From Streptomyces sp. HUAS 15-9 (lineage in GTDB: Bacteria; Actinomycetota; Actinomycetes; Streptomycetales; Streptomycetaceae): DNA of 64,000 nucleotides. A program made the translations under genes and the position numbers. Below the pieces are notes generated by a model. It was not told the DNA's origin. It saw only the letters and a program-made list of their open reading frames with translations, and made no database searches. Location: contig NZ_CP106798.1 in assembly GCF_025642155.1 (NCBI RefSeq), positions 1,860,001-1,924,000 of the forward strand. The letters run 5' to 3'. Of the stretch, positions 1-7,511 are shown in pieces; within the stretch, counting starts at the first letter, position 1, and each line of letters opens with the position of its first letter.

Positions 1-1169
1 GTGGCCGAGGCGCTGGTCGCGCTCGTCGTGCCCGCGCTGCCCGTACGGTCGTAGACCAGCGGTTCCTGGGTCACCGAACCCGCGTCGGGCAGGGCCTCGC
101 CCTGGGGGCTGTCCGGCTTGGTCGCATACGGGAAGCTCTCGCCGTTGTGGACGGTCAGGACGGCCTCGGGGTCATTGCGCTCGCGGAAGGACTCCCAGAC
201 CTTGGTGCCCTCCGCCACGCCGTACTTGGACTGCGCGGCGATGAGAGAGATCGCGTTGTTGACCTCACCGCCCCCGCCGGAGCCGAAGAGCGAGCCGATG
301 ACCGAGCCCAGCGCCACCAGGTCGGTGATCTTGAAGTGGTCTATGGTGCCGGCGTTGGTGATCGAGTCCTTGTGCCCGGTCAGGACGTATTCGCCGGGAA
401 AGTAACGACCGCTGTCGGAGGCGTCGATGTAGGCGTTGATGCCTGCGAGATAGGCGTTGGCGTCTGCGAGGGCCTGCTGACCGCGGGCGCCGTTGCCCGC
501 GACAGCGTTGTCGATCTGGGCCTGCAGGTCGGCTTCGGTGTAGGGGGCGTTGCGGTAGAACTCCTGCTCAAGTCCCTGGTTGGCGGGCGCGCCGCCGGCG
601 AACGTGGTCAGCTGGCCGCGCCCGACGTGCCGGAAGACGTCCATCAGCCACAGCCGGTCCTCGGCGGCGGCATACCCGGCGCCGAACTCCGTGCCGTATC
701 TGGTGGTGCCGGTGATGTGCGGCACACCGGTCTTCTTGTCGCGGACGATCGTCACGTCGCCGCGGCCCGCCGGCTTCTCGGTGGAGGCGACCTGGTCGGA
801 AGCGACCCCGAACGACGCGTCGTCGAAGAACGTGTTGATCTTCGCGTCGGTGATCCCGGAGTAGCCCGTGGCCAGGTCGGCATAGGGGCCGAGCTGGTCC
901 TCGGCATGGTCGGGCTGGGTGCCGAAGATCTGGTTGAGGAGGATCTGGGCGAGGGTCGCGTTGCCGTTCTCGCCGGGCGGCAGGATGTCCGAGCACTGGC
1001 CGCCGCAGTAGTCATTGAAGGCCGTGGCCGCGGTGGCGGTCGCCTGGGTCAGCGGGGAGAGCAGACCCGCGATGAGCACGCATACGGATGCCGTTTTCAG
1101 GAACCCGGTGAGCTTGTGGGGAGTTCTCAGTCTGGTGAACAACGCGTTGCGTGGGGTGCGCCGTGCCAT
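1..1169 (-). CDS. Penicillin acylase family hydrolase, N-terminal part (runs off left edge)
   Basis: Open from an ATG at 1169 to the window edge with no stop (389 codons seen). CAGGAG lies about 5 nt before the ATG. The first ~45 residues form a signal peptide with arginines, a hydrophobic core and an Ala/Thr-rich end, so the protein is exported. Residues ~140-200 carry the alpha-chain signature of Ntn amidohydrolases of the penicillin G / acyl-homoserine-lactone acylase type (GVPHITG, then AGYAAAEDRLWLMDVFR and GRGQL). The catalytic N-terminal serine of the beta chain lies beyond the window. These enzymes hydrolyse amide bonds outside the cell; the substrate cannot be told. The 259 bp upstream hold no gene. 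Confidence 0.88.
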   Translation of the reverse strand, partial: MARRTPRNALFTRLRTPHKLTGFLKTASVCVLIAGLLSPLTQATATAATAFNDYCGGQCSDILPPGENGNATLAQILLNQIFGTQPDHAEDQLGPYADLATGYSGITDAKINTFFDDASFGVASDQVASTEKPAGRGDVTIVRDKKTGVPHITGTTRYGTEFGAGYAAAEDRLWLMDVFRHVGRGQLTTFAGGAPANQGLEQEFYRNAPYTEADLQAQIDNAVAGNGARGQQALADANAYLAGINAYIDASDSGRYFPGEYVLTGHKDSITNAGTIDHFKITDLVALGSVIGSLFGSGGGGEVNNAISLIAAQSKYGVAEGTKVWESFRERNDPEAVLTVHNGESFPYATKPDSPQGEALPDAGSVTQEPLVYDRTGSAGTTSATSASA

Positions 1170-1428
1170 GGCAGCTCCTGGGGAACGGGTGTTGGCGGGA
1201 CGTTACCGCCGGTATCCCCGAGATTGAAGATGAACATGCGTCACTTTTGGGAGTCACCCGAGGCGTTGGCCCCGGCGGGTCAACCCGGGCCACCTTATGG
1301 ACGGCATCGGAAATCGAATGGAGCCGAATCGTGTGTCGATACGTCTATTCGGCGACGTCGAGCGAAGTCCCTACGACGACGCCGAAGTGACCGACGAACA
1401 GGTGCAGGTGTGACGGAGGTGCAGGGCG

Positions 1429-2031
1429 ATGGCCGGTTTCCGGAGTCTGGCGAGACAGGTGCGAGATCCGCGGTGCGACCTGGCGCTGCGGCGCTACTCA
1501 CTGCGCAAGTGCCTGGAGCGGTTCGCTCCTTACGGACACAGGGCGACCTGGGACCATCTGTGCTCGCGGGCCGGGTTCGGTCCCGAGGACCGGTCCCCCG
1601 ATCCGGCGCGTCTCGTGGGCGCGCTGGATGAACTGGAGGAGGCGCGGGCGGTCTGGCTCGCCTATGAGGTCGAGTTCGCCGAGCGCCGCAAGAAGGAGAA
1701 GCACGGCGGGTTGCGCCGACCGGGCAGCGTGGACGACTGGCACCGGCTGACCTGGGGCGGCTTCGGTGTCGCCTGGTGCGACGACCCGCGTGTCCACCCC
1801 CATGAACCACTGGCAGAGGTGCTGCGACGGCTGATCGCCGCCCTGGAACGCGAACCGGGCTCGTCCTGCCCGGTGTGCGACGGGGAGCGCCTCATCTGGA
1901 AGTACGACCTGGACCACGAACCCTCGGCGGGTCCGGTCTGCGCGGACTGCGGGATTCTGGTACCCCGGCCCGTACTCACCCCCGAGGCGCTGGCCTACGC
2001 CAGGCGCGGCAGGCTGCTCGTGTCGGCCTGA
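1429..2031 (+). CDS. Hypothetical protein with C-terminal zinc-ribbon-like motif
   Basis: 200 residues, ATG start with GGAGG at 1415-1419. I do not recognise the family. The N-terminal ~130 residues are soluble, charged and rich in Arg and Trp. Residues ~145-175 hold two CxxC pairs (SSCPVCDGE and PVCADCGI) about 23 residues apart, as in a zinc ribbon, so nucleic-acid or protein binding is possible. There is no signal peptide or membrane segment. It stands 210 bp before the RNA ligase gene on the same strand; a link between them is only a guess from position. Confidence 0.75.
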   Translation: MAGFRSLARQVRDPRCDLALRRYSLRKCLERFAPYGHRATWDHLCSRAGFGPEDRSPDPARLVGALDELEEARAVWLAYEVEFAERRKKEKHGGLRRPGSVDDWHRLTWGGFGVAWCDDPRVHPHEPLAEVLRRLIAALEREPGSSCPVCDGERLIWKYDLDHEPSAGPVCADCGILVPRPVLTPEALAYARRGRLLVSA

Positions 2032-2241
2032 GGCATGCCGGGGGTGCGCCGGGGATGCCGCACCCCCTACCGGAACCGGCTGCACCGACGCCCAGTTGGT
2101 GACGGACCTCTGGTCCAGTACCGGTCGTCGGCCGAGCGGCGCGACTCTAGCAGCGGATAAACCGGTCGCTCCATGCGTTTCCCGTCCGGACAGTGGGAGG
2201 CGATGAAACACGCCTGAGGAACCACGTCCGAGGAGTCCGAC

Positions 2242-3309
2242 ATGTCGACGCTACGCGTCACCGCCGAAGTGCTGACCGTCCACGAGCATCCCAACGCCGA
2301 TGCGCTCGAACTGGCCCAGGTGGGCCTGTACCGAGCGGTCGTCGCCAAGGGCGCGTATCGCACCGGTGAGGCCGCCGTCTACGTCCCCGAGCAGTCGGTG
2401 CTCCCGGCCGGGCTGATCGAGGAACTGGGGCTGACCGGACGGCTGGCGGGCGGCAACGCGGACCGGGTCAAGGCGGTGCGGCTGCGCGGGGAGCTGTCGC
2501 AGGGCATCGTGTGCCGGCCGAAGGCGCTCGCGGACGTCGACCTGGCGCGGGCCGCGGCCGACGGGACCGACTTCGCGGAGGCGCTCGGCATCACCAAGTG
2601 GGTGCCGCCGATCCCGCCGACCATGAACGGCGATGTCGAGTCCGCGGCGGATCTGCTGCCCTGGGTCGACATCGAGAACATCCAGCGCTATCCCGGGATA
2701 TTCACCGCGGGCGAGGATGTGGTCCTGACCGAGAAGCTGCACGGTTCGGCGTGCCTGCTGACATATGTCGCCGACGAGGACCAGGTGTTCGTGTCCTCCA
2801 AGGGCTTCGGCGCCAAGTCCCTTGCCCTGAAGGAGGATCCGCGGAACCTGTACTGGCGGGCGATCCGGGGTCACGGGGTCGCCGAGGCGGCCGCGCGGCT
2901 CGCGGAGCGCCTCGGGGCGCGGCGCGTCGGCGTCTTCGGGGAGGTGTACGGGGCGGGGGTGCAGGACCTGACGTACGGGGCCGACGGGCGCCGGGAGACG
3001 CTCGGGTACGCGGTGTTCGACGTGTCCGCGGAGATCGACGGTGCCGTGCGGTGGCTGGACGCGGCGGAGCTGCTGAAGGGGGAACTGCCGCTGGTGCCAC
3101 GGCTGTACGAGGGGCCGTACGACATCGATCGGGTGCTGGAGTTCGCCGGTGGACGGGAGACCGTCTCCGGGCGTGGGCTGCACCTGCGGGAGGGCGTGGT
3201 CGTACGGCCCGCCGTCGAGCGGTACAGCCCCGTGACCGGGGGCCGGGCGATCGCGAAGGCGGTCAGTCCGGCCTATCTGACGCGGAAGGGCGGGACCGAG
3301 TACGAGTGA
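2242..3309 (+). CDS. RNA ligase, Rnl5 / DraRnl (DRB0094) family
   Basis: 355 residues, ATG with GAGGAG just upstream. ATP-dependent RNA ligases adenylate an active-site lysine, transfer AMP to a 5'-phosphate and seal to a 3'-OH. The nucleotidyltransferase motifs are visible: motif I TEKLHGSA with Lys165, motif III-like VGVFGEVYG, motif IV LREGVVVRP and motif V IAKAVSPAYL. Residues 1-~120 (LRVTAEVLTVHEHPNADALELA, then VPEQSVLP and GELSQGIV) form the OB-like N-terminal module typical of the Deinococcus enzyme, which seals nicks opposite a DNA template. No partner such as a kinase-phosphatase or RtcB is adjacent. It probably acts in RNA repair; the physiological substrate is unknown. Confidence 0.9.
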   Translation: MSTLRVTAEVLTVHEHPNADALELAQVGLYRAVVAKGAYRTGEAAVYVPEQSVLPAGLIEELGLTGRLAGGNADRVKAVRLRGELSQGIVCRPKALADVDLARAAADGTDFAEALGITKWVPPIPPTMNGDVESAADLLPWVDIENIQRYPGIFTAGEDVVLTEKLHGSACLLTYVADEDQVFVSSKGFGAKSLALKEDPRNLYWRAIRGHGVAEAAARLAERLGARRVGVFGEVYGAGVQDLTYGADGRRETLGYAVFDVSAEIDGAVRWLDAAELLKGELPLVPRLYEGPYDIDRVLEFAGGRETVSGRGLHLREGVVVRPAVERYSPVTGGRAIAKAVSPAYLTRKGGTEYE

Positions 3310-3387
3310 GTTGCACTGCGCTGTGGCTGGCGGAGGTGGGTGCGCTCGCCCGCGCTTGCGGGGTGCCGCTGCGCCCACCCGTGCCGC

Positions 3388-3423
3388 CTGGGGGTCCCCC
3401 CTGCTCGAAGAGCTTGGGGGAGG
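3388..3423. repeat. Hairpin repeat, copy 1 (intergenic)
   Basis: A GGGGGTCCCCC core is followed by GCTC-GAA-GAGC flanked by CCCCC and GGGGG arms, so the element can fold as one long hairpin. It lies between the convergent rnl and soxR genes, where it could end transcription both ways. Copies 2 and 3, at 39241-39299 and 51901-51945, share the TGGGGGTCCCCCC start and GTGGGGGAGG end but sit inside coding regions. Confidence 0.8.
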
Positions 3424-3451
3424 CACGACTGCCCGCAGCTACGCATGCGGC

Positions 3452-3910
3452 TCAGCGGCGTTCCAGCAGCAGGCGTGAGCCCGGTCCGCGTTCGCCGAAC
3501 GCGTCGTCGGGGTTGGACAGGACGCAGGTGTCCAGGGACAGGCAGCCGCAGCCGATGCAGTCGGTGAGGTGGTCGCGGAGACGATTCAGCTGCTTGATGC
3601 GCTCGTCGAGCTCGGAGCGCCACGCCTCCGAGAGGCGGGCCCAGTCCTCACGGGTGGGAGTGCGTTCCTCGGGGAGCTCGGCGAGGGCCTCGCGGATCGT
3701 GGCGAGGGGGATGCCGACCCGCTGCGCGGCCCGGACGAAGGCGACGCGGCGCAGGGTGTCACGGGTGTAGCGGCGCTGGTTGCCGGGGGTGCGCCGGCTG
3801 CTGATCAGACCCTTGGACTCGTAGAAGTGCAGGGCGGAGACGGCGGCGCCGCTGCGCGCGGACAACTGGCCGACGGTCAGCTCGTGGATCTTCTCGGGGA
3901 TCTGGGGCAC
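3452..3910 (-). CDS. soxR: SoxR, redox-sensing MerR-family transcriptional regulator
   Basis: 152 residues, GTG start (family length ~150-175). Residues ~10-80 are a MerR winged helix ([21 protein letters not shown], then [14 protein letters not shown]). A dimerisation helix follows. Residues 118-129 give Cys-x2-Cys-x-Cys-x5-Cys ([12 protein letters not shown]), the ligand set for the [2Fe-2S] cluster of SoxR. In streptomycetes SoxR responds to redox-active antibiotics rather than to superoxide (family knowledge). It is convergent with the RNA ligase gene and has no obvious target gene beside it, so its targets are probably elsewhere. Confidence 0.95.
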   Translation of the reverse strand: MPQIPEKIHELTVGQLSARSGAAVSALHFYESKGLISSRRTPGNQRRYTRDTLRRVAFVRAAQRVGIPLATIREALAELPEERTPTREDWARLSEAWRSELDERIKQLNRLRDHLTDCIGCGCLSLDTCVLSNPDDAFGERGPGSRLLLERR

Positions 3911-3974
3911 CTATCAGAGCCTACCGACCGATCATCCGCGCCGTCCGTTGACATCGGTTCCGCCGCCGACCATG

Positions 3975-3990
3975 CTAAGCAGTTGCTTAG
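3975..3990. promoter_or_regulatory. TetR-type operator before the maoC-like gene
   Basis: CTAAGCA-GT-TGCTTAG is a perfect 7-bp inverted repeat with a 2-bp centre, 35 bp before the maoC start. A near copy (TGAGCGGTCGCTTA) lies at 5199-5212 before the tetR gene at 4526-5149, so that regulator is the probable binder. The link is inferred from the shared sequence. Confidence 0.72.
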
Positions 3991-4024
3991 GGATTGTGAT
4001 TCCGCGACGCGAGAGGCCGGGAAC

Positions 4025-4486
4025 ATGGCAGAACCGAGGATCTTCACCTCCCCCGACGAGCTGAAGGCGGCCGTGGGCGAGCAGCTGGGGTACACCGACT
4101 GGCTGGAAGTCGACCAGAAGCGGATCGATCTCTTCGCGGAGGCCACCGGCGACCACCAGTGGATCCACGTCGATCCGGAGAAGGCGGCCGCGGGACCGTT
4201 CGGGACGACCATCGCGCACGGCTATCTGACCCTGTCGCTGCTGCCGCTGTTCGGACCGCAGCTGATCTCGGTCGAGGGCGTGAAGATGGGCGTGAACTAC
4301 GGGACGAACAAGGTCCGCTTCCCCTCGCCCGTCCCGGTCGGCTCCCGGCTGCGCGCCACCGCGAAGATCACCGGCGTCGAGGACGTCACCGGCGGCGTCC
4401 AGGTGTCGATCGCCTTCAGCGTGGAACGCGAGGGCGGGGACAAGCCGGTCTGTGTCGCGGAGTCGGTCTCCCGGTACTACGTCTGA
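4025..4486 (+). CDS. MaoC-like (R)-specific enoyl hydratase
   Basis: 153 residues, one hot-dog domain. The hydratase-2 motif is at residues 40-66 (ATGDHQWIHVDPE then GTTIAHGYLTL), with Asp43 and His48 at the expected catalytic positions. The family hydrates trans-2-enoyl-CoA in fatty-acid or related beta-oxidation. The ATG at 4025 with GAGAGG upstream gives the family's usual N-terminus; the frame is open further upstream, but that part covers the operator and the soxR 5' end. It is convergent with the tetR gene at 4526 and shares an operator with it, suggesting control by that repressor. Neighbouring acyl-CoA dehydrogenases fit a role in acyl-CoA metabolism. Confidence 0.9.
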   Translation: MAEPRIFTSPDELKAAVGEQLGYTDWLEVDQKRIDLFAEATGDHQWIHVDPEKAAAGPFGTTIAHGYLTLSLLPLFGPQLISVEGVKMGVNYGTNKVRFPSPVPVGSRLRATAKITGVEDVTGGVQVSIAFSVEREGGDKPVCVAESVSRYYV

Positions 4487-4525
4487 CGCCCGGGATCCGG
4501 CCCTCGGCGCTCGGCGGGCCTGGGC

Positions 4526-5149
4526 CTACTTCGCCCCGACCATCCGCAGGACGAGGTCGGCGTAGAGCGCGCCGACCTCCTCGGGCGTCCGGGGGCCCTC
4601 CACGTTGAACCAGCGGGCCACGTCGATGCACAGCGACAGCACCGCGAGGGTGGTGCCGTGGAGGTCCAGCACGTCGAACTCGCCGGACTCGACGCCCTCC
4701 TCGATGATGCCGCGTACCTCGGCGTCGACCTGGCGGCGCAGCGCGAGGATCTCGGCGCGGGCGTCCGGCCCGAGCGCCTCCAGCTCGTACTGCACCACTC
4801 GGGCGGTGGTGCGCCGCCCGGCGTGCCAGCGGACGAAGGAGCTCACGGCGTCGGAGAGCCGCTCCGTCGCGCTGCCCTCGCGCCGGGACGCCGTACGGAG
4901 GATGTCCAGGGCCCTGTCGTGGCCGATCCGGCTGATCCGGTGGAGCAGCTCCTCCTTGGTCTTGTAGTGGATGTAGAGCGCGGCCGGGCTCATGCCCGCG
5001 CGGCCCGCGATGTCGCGGGTCGTCGTCGCGTGGTAGCCGCGCTCGGCGAAGGCCTCCACGGCCGCGACGAGCAGGCGCCGGGCCGCCTCAGGGGTGACCT
5101 CTTCCCACGGCTCGACCTCGCCGCCGGTCGTCTCCTCGGCCGTACTCAT
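4526..5149 (-). CDS. TetR/AcrR-family transcriptional regulator
   Basis: 207 residues, ATG start. The TetR helix-turn-helix is at residues ~25-70 (AFAERGYHATTTRDIAGRAG then ALYIHYKTKEELL). The C-terminal ligand-binding half (~80-205) is all helical and resembles the subgroup that controls acyl-CoA metabolism. The operator-like repeat 5199-5212 is 50 bp upstream of its own start and a better copy precedes maoC, which suggests autoregulation plus control of maoC. The ligand is unknown; an acyl-CoA would fit. Confidence 0.92.
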   Translation of the reverse strand: MSTAEETTGGEVEPWEEVTPEAARRLLVAAVEAFAERGYHATTTRDIAGRAGMSPAALYIHYKTKEELLHRISRIGHDRALDILRTASRREGSATERLSDAVSSFVRWHAGRRTTARVVQYELEALGPDARAEILALRRQVDAEVRGIIEEGVESGEFDVLDLHGTTLAVLSLCIDVARWFNVEGPRTPEEVGALYADLVLRMVGAK

Positions 5150-5198
5150 CGCTCGCTCGCCCCTCTCGGTGACAGGAGCTACACCATACCGCCGAAGG

Positions 5199-5212
5199 TG
5201 AGCGGTCGCTTA
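5199..5212. promoter_or_regulatory. Operator-like repeat upstream of tetR (4526-5149)
   Basis: TGAGCG-GT-CGCTTA is an imperfect 6-bp inverted repeat with a 2-bp centre. It matches 11 of 14 positions of TAAGCAGTTGCTTA before maoC and lies between the divergent starts of nothing else, only tetR upstream DNA and the end of the YiaAB-like gene. Confidence 0.6.
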
Positions 5213-5222
5213 GAGTGCCTGC

Positions 5223-5510
5223 TCAGATCTTCTCGAAGGGATCGTGTTCGGCCAGGAGCTTCTCCAGCCGTGCCTGGTCGACCCGGCTCACGATCTGCCC
5301 GGCCTCCTGACGGTCCCTGATCACCTTGGCCAGGGTGAACGCGGAGGTCACCAGGTACAGCACCGCGATGGCCAGGAAGGCCCGGACCCAGGCGTCGGTG
5401 TCCAGCCGGTAGATGCCGATGGACGTGGCCGCCATGGCGATGGCGAAGGAGGCGACGGCCTGCCCGTAGAACGCGGCCGTACTCTGCTGCTTGACCGGTG
5501 TGTCACTCAT
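5223..5510 (-). CDS. YiaA/YiaB-family small inner-membrane protein
   Basis: About 95 residues from the ATG at 5510; the frame also has an ATG at 5546 adding 12 residues, and neither has a clear Shine-Dalgarno site. Two predicted membrane helices (AVASFAIAMAATSIGIY and FLAIAVLYLVTSAFTLAKV) are separated by a short loop with a charged C-terminal tail. This is the YiaAB two-helix domain of unknown function. It follows the acyl-CoA dehydrogenase on the same strand with a gap of about 60 bp, so the two may be co-transcribed. Confidence 0.8.
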   Translation of the reverse strand: MSDTPVKQQSTAAFYGQAVASFAIAMAATSIGIYRLDTDAWVRAFLAIAVLYLVTSAFTLAKVIRDRQEAGQIVSRVDQARLEKLLAEHDPFEKI

Positions 5511-5570
5511 GGGGACAGCGTCTTCGGGCGCGGCCTCCGGGACCATCCGCCGACGTACTCAAAGAGGTAC

Positions 5571-6722
5571 TCAGAACGCCGAGACTCCGGTCAGCGCCCG
5601 CCCGATGAGCAGCTTCTGGATCTGGCTGGTGCCCTCGTAGAGGGTCATCACCCGGGCGTCGCGCAACAGTTTGCCCGCCGGGTACTCGTCGATGTAGCCG
5701 TAGCCGCCGAAGACCTGGAGGGCGTTGTTCGCGGCGCGGACGGCCGCCTCGGAGGCGAACAGCTTGGCCTTGGAGGACTCCACGGCGAAGGGCAGGCCCC
5801 GGTCGATCAGGTCGGCGACCCGCCAGGTCAGCAGCCGGGCCGCGTCCACGTCGACCGCGATGTCGCTGATCAGCTCCTGCACCAGCTGGTGGCGGGCGAT
5901 GGGCTTGCCGAACTGCTCGCGCTCGCCGGCGTACCGTACGGCCGCGTCCAGAGCGGCCTGCGCTATGCCGACGCTGCCCGCGGCGACCGACATACGCCCC
6001 TTGGCGAGCGCGGACATGGCGACCGTGAAGCCCTTGCCCTCCTCGCCCAGCATCGCCGAGGCCGGGACCCGTACATCCTCCAGGACCAGTTCGGCGGTGG
6101 TCTGGCCGCGCAGGCCGAGCTTGCCGTGGATGGTGTGCCGGGTCAGGCCCGGGGTGTCGGTGGGCACGAGGAAGGCCGAGACTCCCTTGTGGCCGGGGGC
6201 GTCCGTGGAGCGGGCGAAGAGCAGCACGACGTCGGCCCAGGTGCCGTTCGTGATGAACATCTTGGTGCCGTTGACGACGTAGTCCTCGCCGTCGCGCACG
6301 GCCCGGGTGGCGAGGTTGCCCGCGTCGGATCCGGTGCCCGGTTCGGTCAGGCCGAAGCAGCCGACGTACTCGCCGGACGTCAGACCGGGCAGCCAGCGGC
6401 GCTTCTGCTCCTCGCTCCCCCAGGCCGCGACGGACTTCGCGACGAGGCCGAGGGAGACGGACACGATCCCCCGGGCCGAGGAGTCGCCCCGGCCCAGCTC
6501 CTCCGTGACCAGGCAGTACGCGAGGTGGTCGCCGCCCGAGCCGCCGTACTCCTCGTCGATGGTCAGCCCGAGGAAGCCGACCTCGCCGAGCTTCTTCACG
6601 ATGCCCCGGTCGACCTCCTCGGCCCGGTCCCAGGCCACCACGTTGGGGGCGATCTCCCGCTCGACGAAGTCCCGGGCGAGCTGCCGGACGGCGGTCTGCT
6701 CCTCGTTGAGCTCCAGGTTCAC
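5571..6722 (-). CDS. Acyl-CoA dehydrogenase
   Basis: 383 residues from a GTG at 6722 (GGGGTGA upstream; an ATG at 6776 would add 18 unconserved residues). The domain order is the acyl-CoA dehydrogenase fold: helical N-terminus from EEQTAVRQLARDF, middle beta-domain with FGLTEPGTGSDAG and VVNGTKMFITNG, and a C-terminal helical domain ending YEGTSQIQKLLIGRAL. The Glu of the YEGT motif is the usual catalytic base. The enzyme would oxidise an acyl-CoA to the 2-enoyl-CoA using FAD; chain specificity cannot be read. Its promoter region, shared with the divergent tetR at 6824, carries the operator 6781-6795. Confidence 0.95.
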   Translation of the reverse strand: MNLELNEEQTAVRQLARDFVEREIAPNVVAWDRAEEVDRGIVKKLGEVGFLGLTIDEEYGGSGGDHLAYCLVTEELGRGDSSARGIVSVSLGLVAKSVAAWGSEEQKRRWLPGLTSGEYVGCFGLTEPGTGSDAGNLATRAVRDGEDYVVNGTKMFITNGTWADVVLLFARSTDAPGHKGVSAFLVPTDTPGLTRHTIHGKLGLRGQTTAELVLEDVRVPASAMLGEEGKGFTVAMSALAKGRMSVAAGSVGIAQAALDAAVRYAGEREQFGKPIARHQLVQELISDIAVDVDAARLLTWRVADLIDRGLPFAVESSKAKLFASEAAVRAANNALQVFGGYGYIDEYPAGKLLRDARVMTLYEGTSQIQKLLIGRALTGVSAF

Positions 6723-6780
6723 GACGAGATCACCCCACGGTTGACGGAACGCACGGCGGACCTGAATGCCGTACATTTAA

Positions 6781-6795
6781 ATTAGCACTGCTAGT
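6781..6795. promoter_or_regulatory. Shared TetR-type operator, site A
   Basis: ATTAGCACTGCTAGT is a 15-bp palindrome (6 of 7 pairs) between divergent tetR (6824) and the acyl-CoA dehydrogenase. Related sites occur at 10898-10912 (aldehyde/alcohol dehydrogenase) and 63603-63617 (second acyl-CoA dehydrogenase). The divergent tetR is the likely source of the repressor. A TACTAT box at 6811-6816 lies 7 bp before the tetR ATG, so that transcript may be leaderless and the operator would cover its -35 region. Confidence 0.8.
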
Positions 6796-6823
6796 TTCAA
6801 GGTGCAGCCCTACTATGTGCGCC

Positions 6824-7465
6824 ATGGCCCGACCGCGCAAGCCCCTCCTCAGCACCGACCGGATCATCGAGACGGCACGAGAGCTCGTGGACGCGGAGGG
6901 CCTGGCGGCCGTCTCCACGCGCCGGCTCGCCGCCGAGCTGGGGGTGAGCGGGCCCTCGCTCTACAACCACTTCCGCACCAAGGACGAGATCCTGGAGGCG
7001 GTCGCGGACTCGGTGAGCGCCCAGGTCGATCTGTCGATGTTCGAGGACGGCCGGGACTGGCGGACCGCGCTGCACGACTGGGCCGTCTCCTACCGGTCCG
7101 CCCTGCGCGACCACCCGCACATCGTCCCGGTCCTGGCCACCGGGCCCGGCCGCCGCCCCGCCGGACTGCGGCTCGCCGACGCCGTCTACGGCGGGATGGT
7201 CGGCGCCGGCTGGCCGCCCTCGCAGGCCACCTCCATCGGCGCGCTGATGCGGTACTTCATCATGGGCTCCGCGCTCGGCTCGTTCGCCGGGGGCTTCGTG
7301 GACGACGAGACCGCGTACGACCCCTCCGACTACCCGCACCTCGGGCAGGCCCACCTCCTCGCCGAGCAGCAGGAGAAGATCGACGAGCGCGCCTTCGAGA
7401 CGGGTCTGACGGCGCTGCTGGACGGGCTGGCCCAGCAGTACGCACAGGTCGGACCGACCGCGTAA
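6824..7465 (+). CDS. TetR-family regulator, probable master of the ACTAGC-N3-GCTAGT sites
   Basis: 213 residues from the ATG at 6824 (a second ATG at 6815 adds three residues). The TetR DNA-binding domain is at residues ~12-55 (IIETARELVDAEGLAAVSTRR then SLYNHFRTKDEILEAV). The C-terminal half looks like a TetR_C-type ligand domain. It is divergent from an acyl-CoA dehydrogenase with a palindromic operator between them, the usual layout of an autoregulated local repressor. The same operator at two distant acyl-CoA/aldehyde loci suggests a small regulon. The ligand is unknown. Confidence 0.92.
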   Translation: MARPRKPLLSTDRIIETARELVDAEGLAAVSTRRLAAELGVSGPSLYNHFRTKDEILEAVADSVSAQVDLSMFEDGRDWRTALHDWAVSYRSALRDHPHIVPVLATGPGRRPAGLRLADAVYGGMVGAGWPPSQATSIGALMRYFIMGSALGSFAGGFVDDETAYDPSDYPHLGQAHLLAEQQEKIDERAFETGLTALLDGLAQQYAQVGPTA

Positions 7466-7493
7466 CGACACTTCGGCGGCCGCCGAAGTGTCG
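7466..7493. promoter_or_regulatory. Perfect 28-bp palindrome before the ArsR-type gene
   Basis: CGACACTTCGGCGG is followed directly by its exact reverse complement, with no spacer. It starts one base after the tetR stop and ends 18 bp before the ArsR-type start. It could be the operator of that regulator, which I favour because the half-site is long and there is no T-run, or a terminator of tetR. Confidence 0.7.
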
Positions 7494-7511
7494 GTGCCGC
7501 ATCCTGGGTGC

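Noticed and set aside
1204..1214. TACCG-C-CGGTA before the acylase gene as a site for the 16165 TetR
   Set aside because: It has a 1-bp centre instead of 2 and lacks the outer GCA/TGC bases, so it is probably chance.
147..1631. 494-residue plus-strand open frame across the acylase gene
   Set aside because: It is antisense to a clear signal-peptide/acylase reading and lacks any domain; a typical high-GC shadow.
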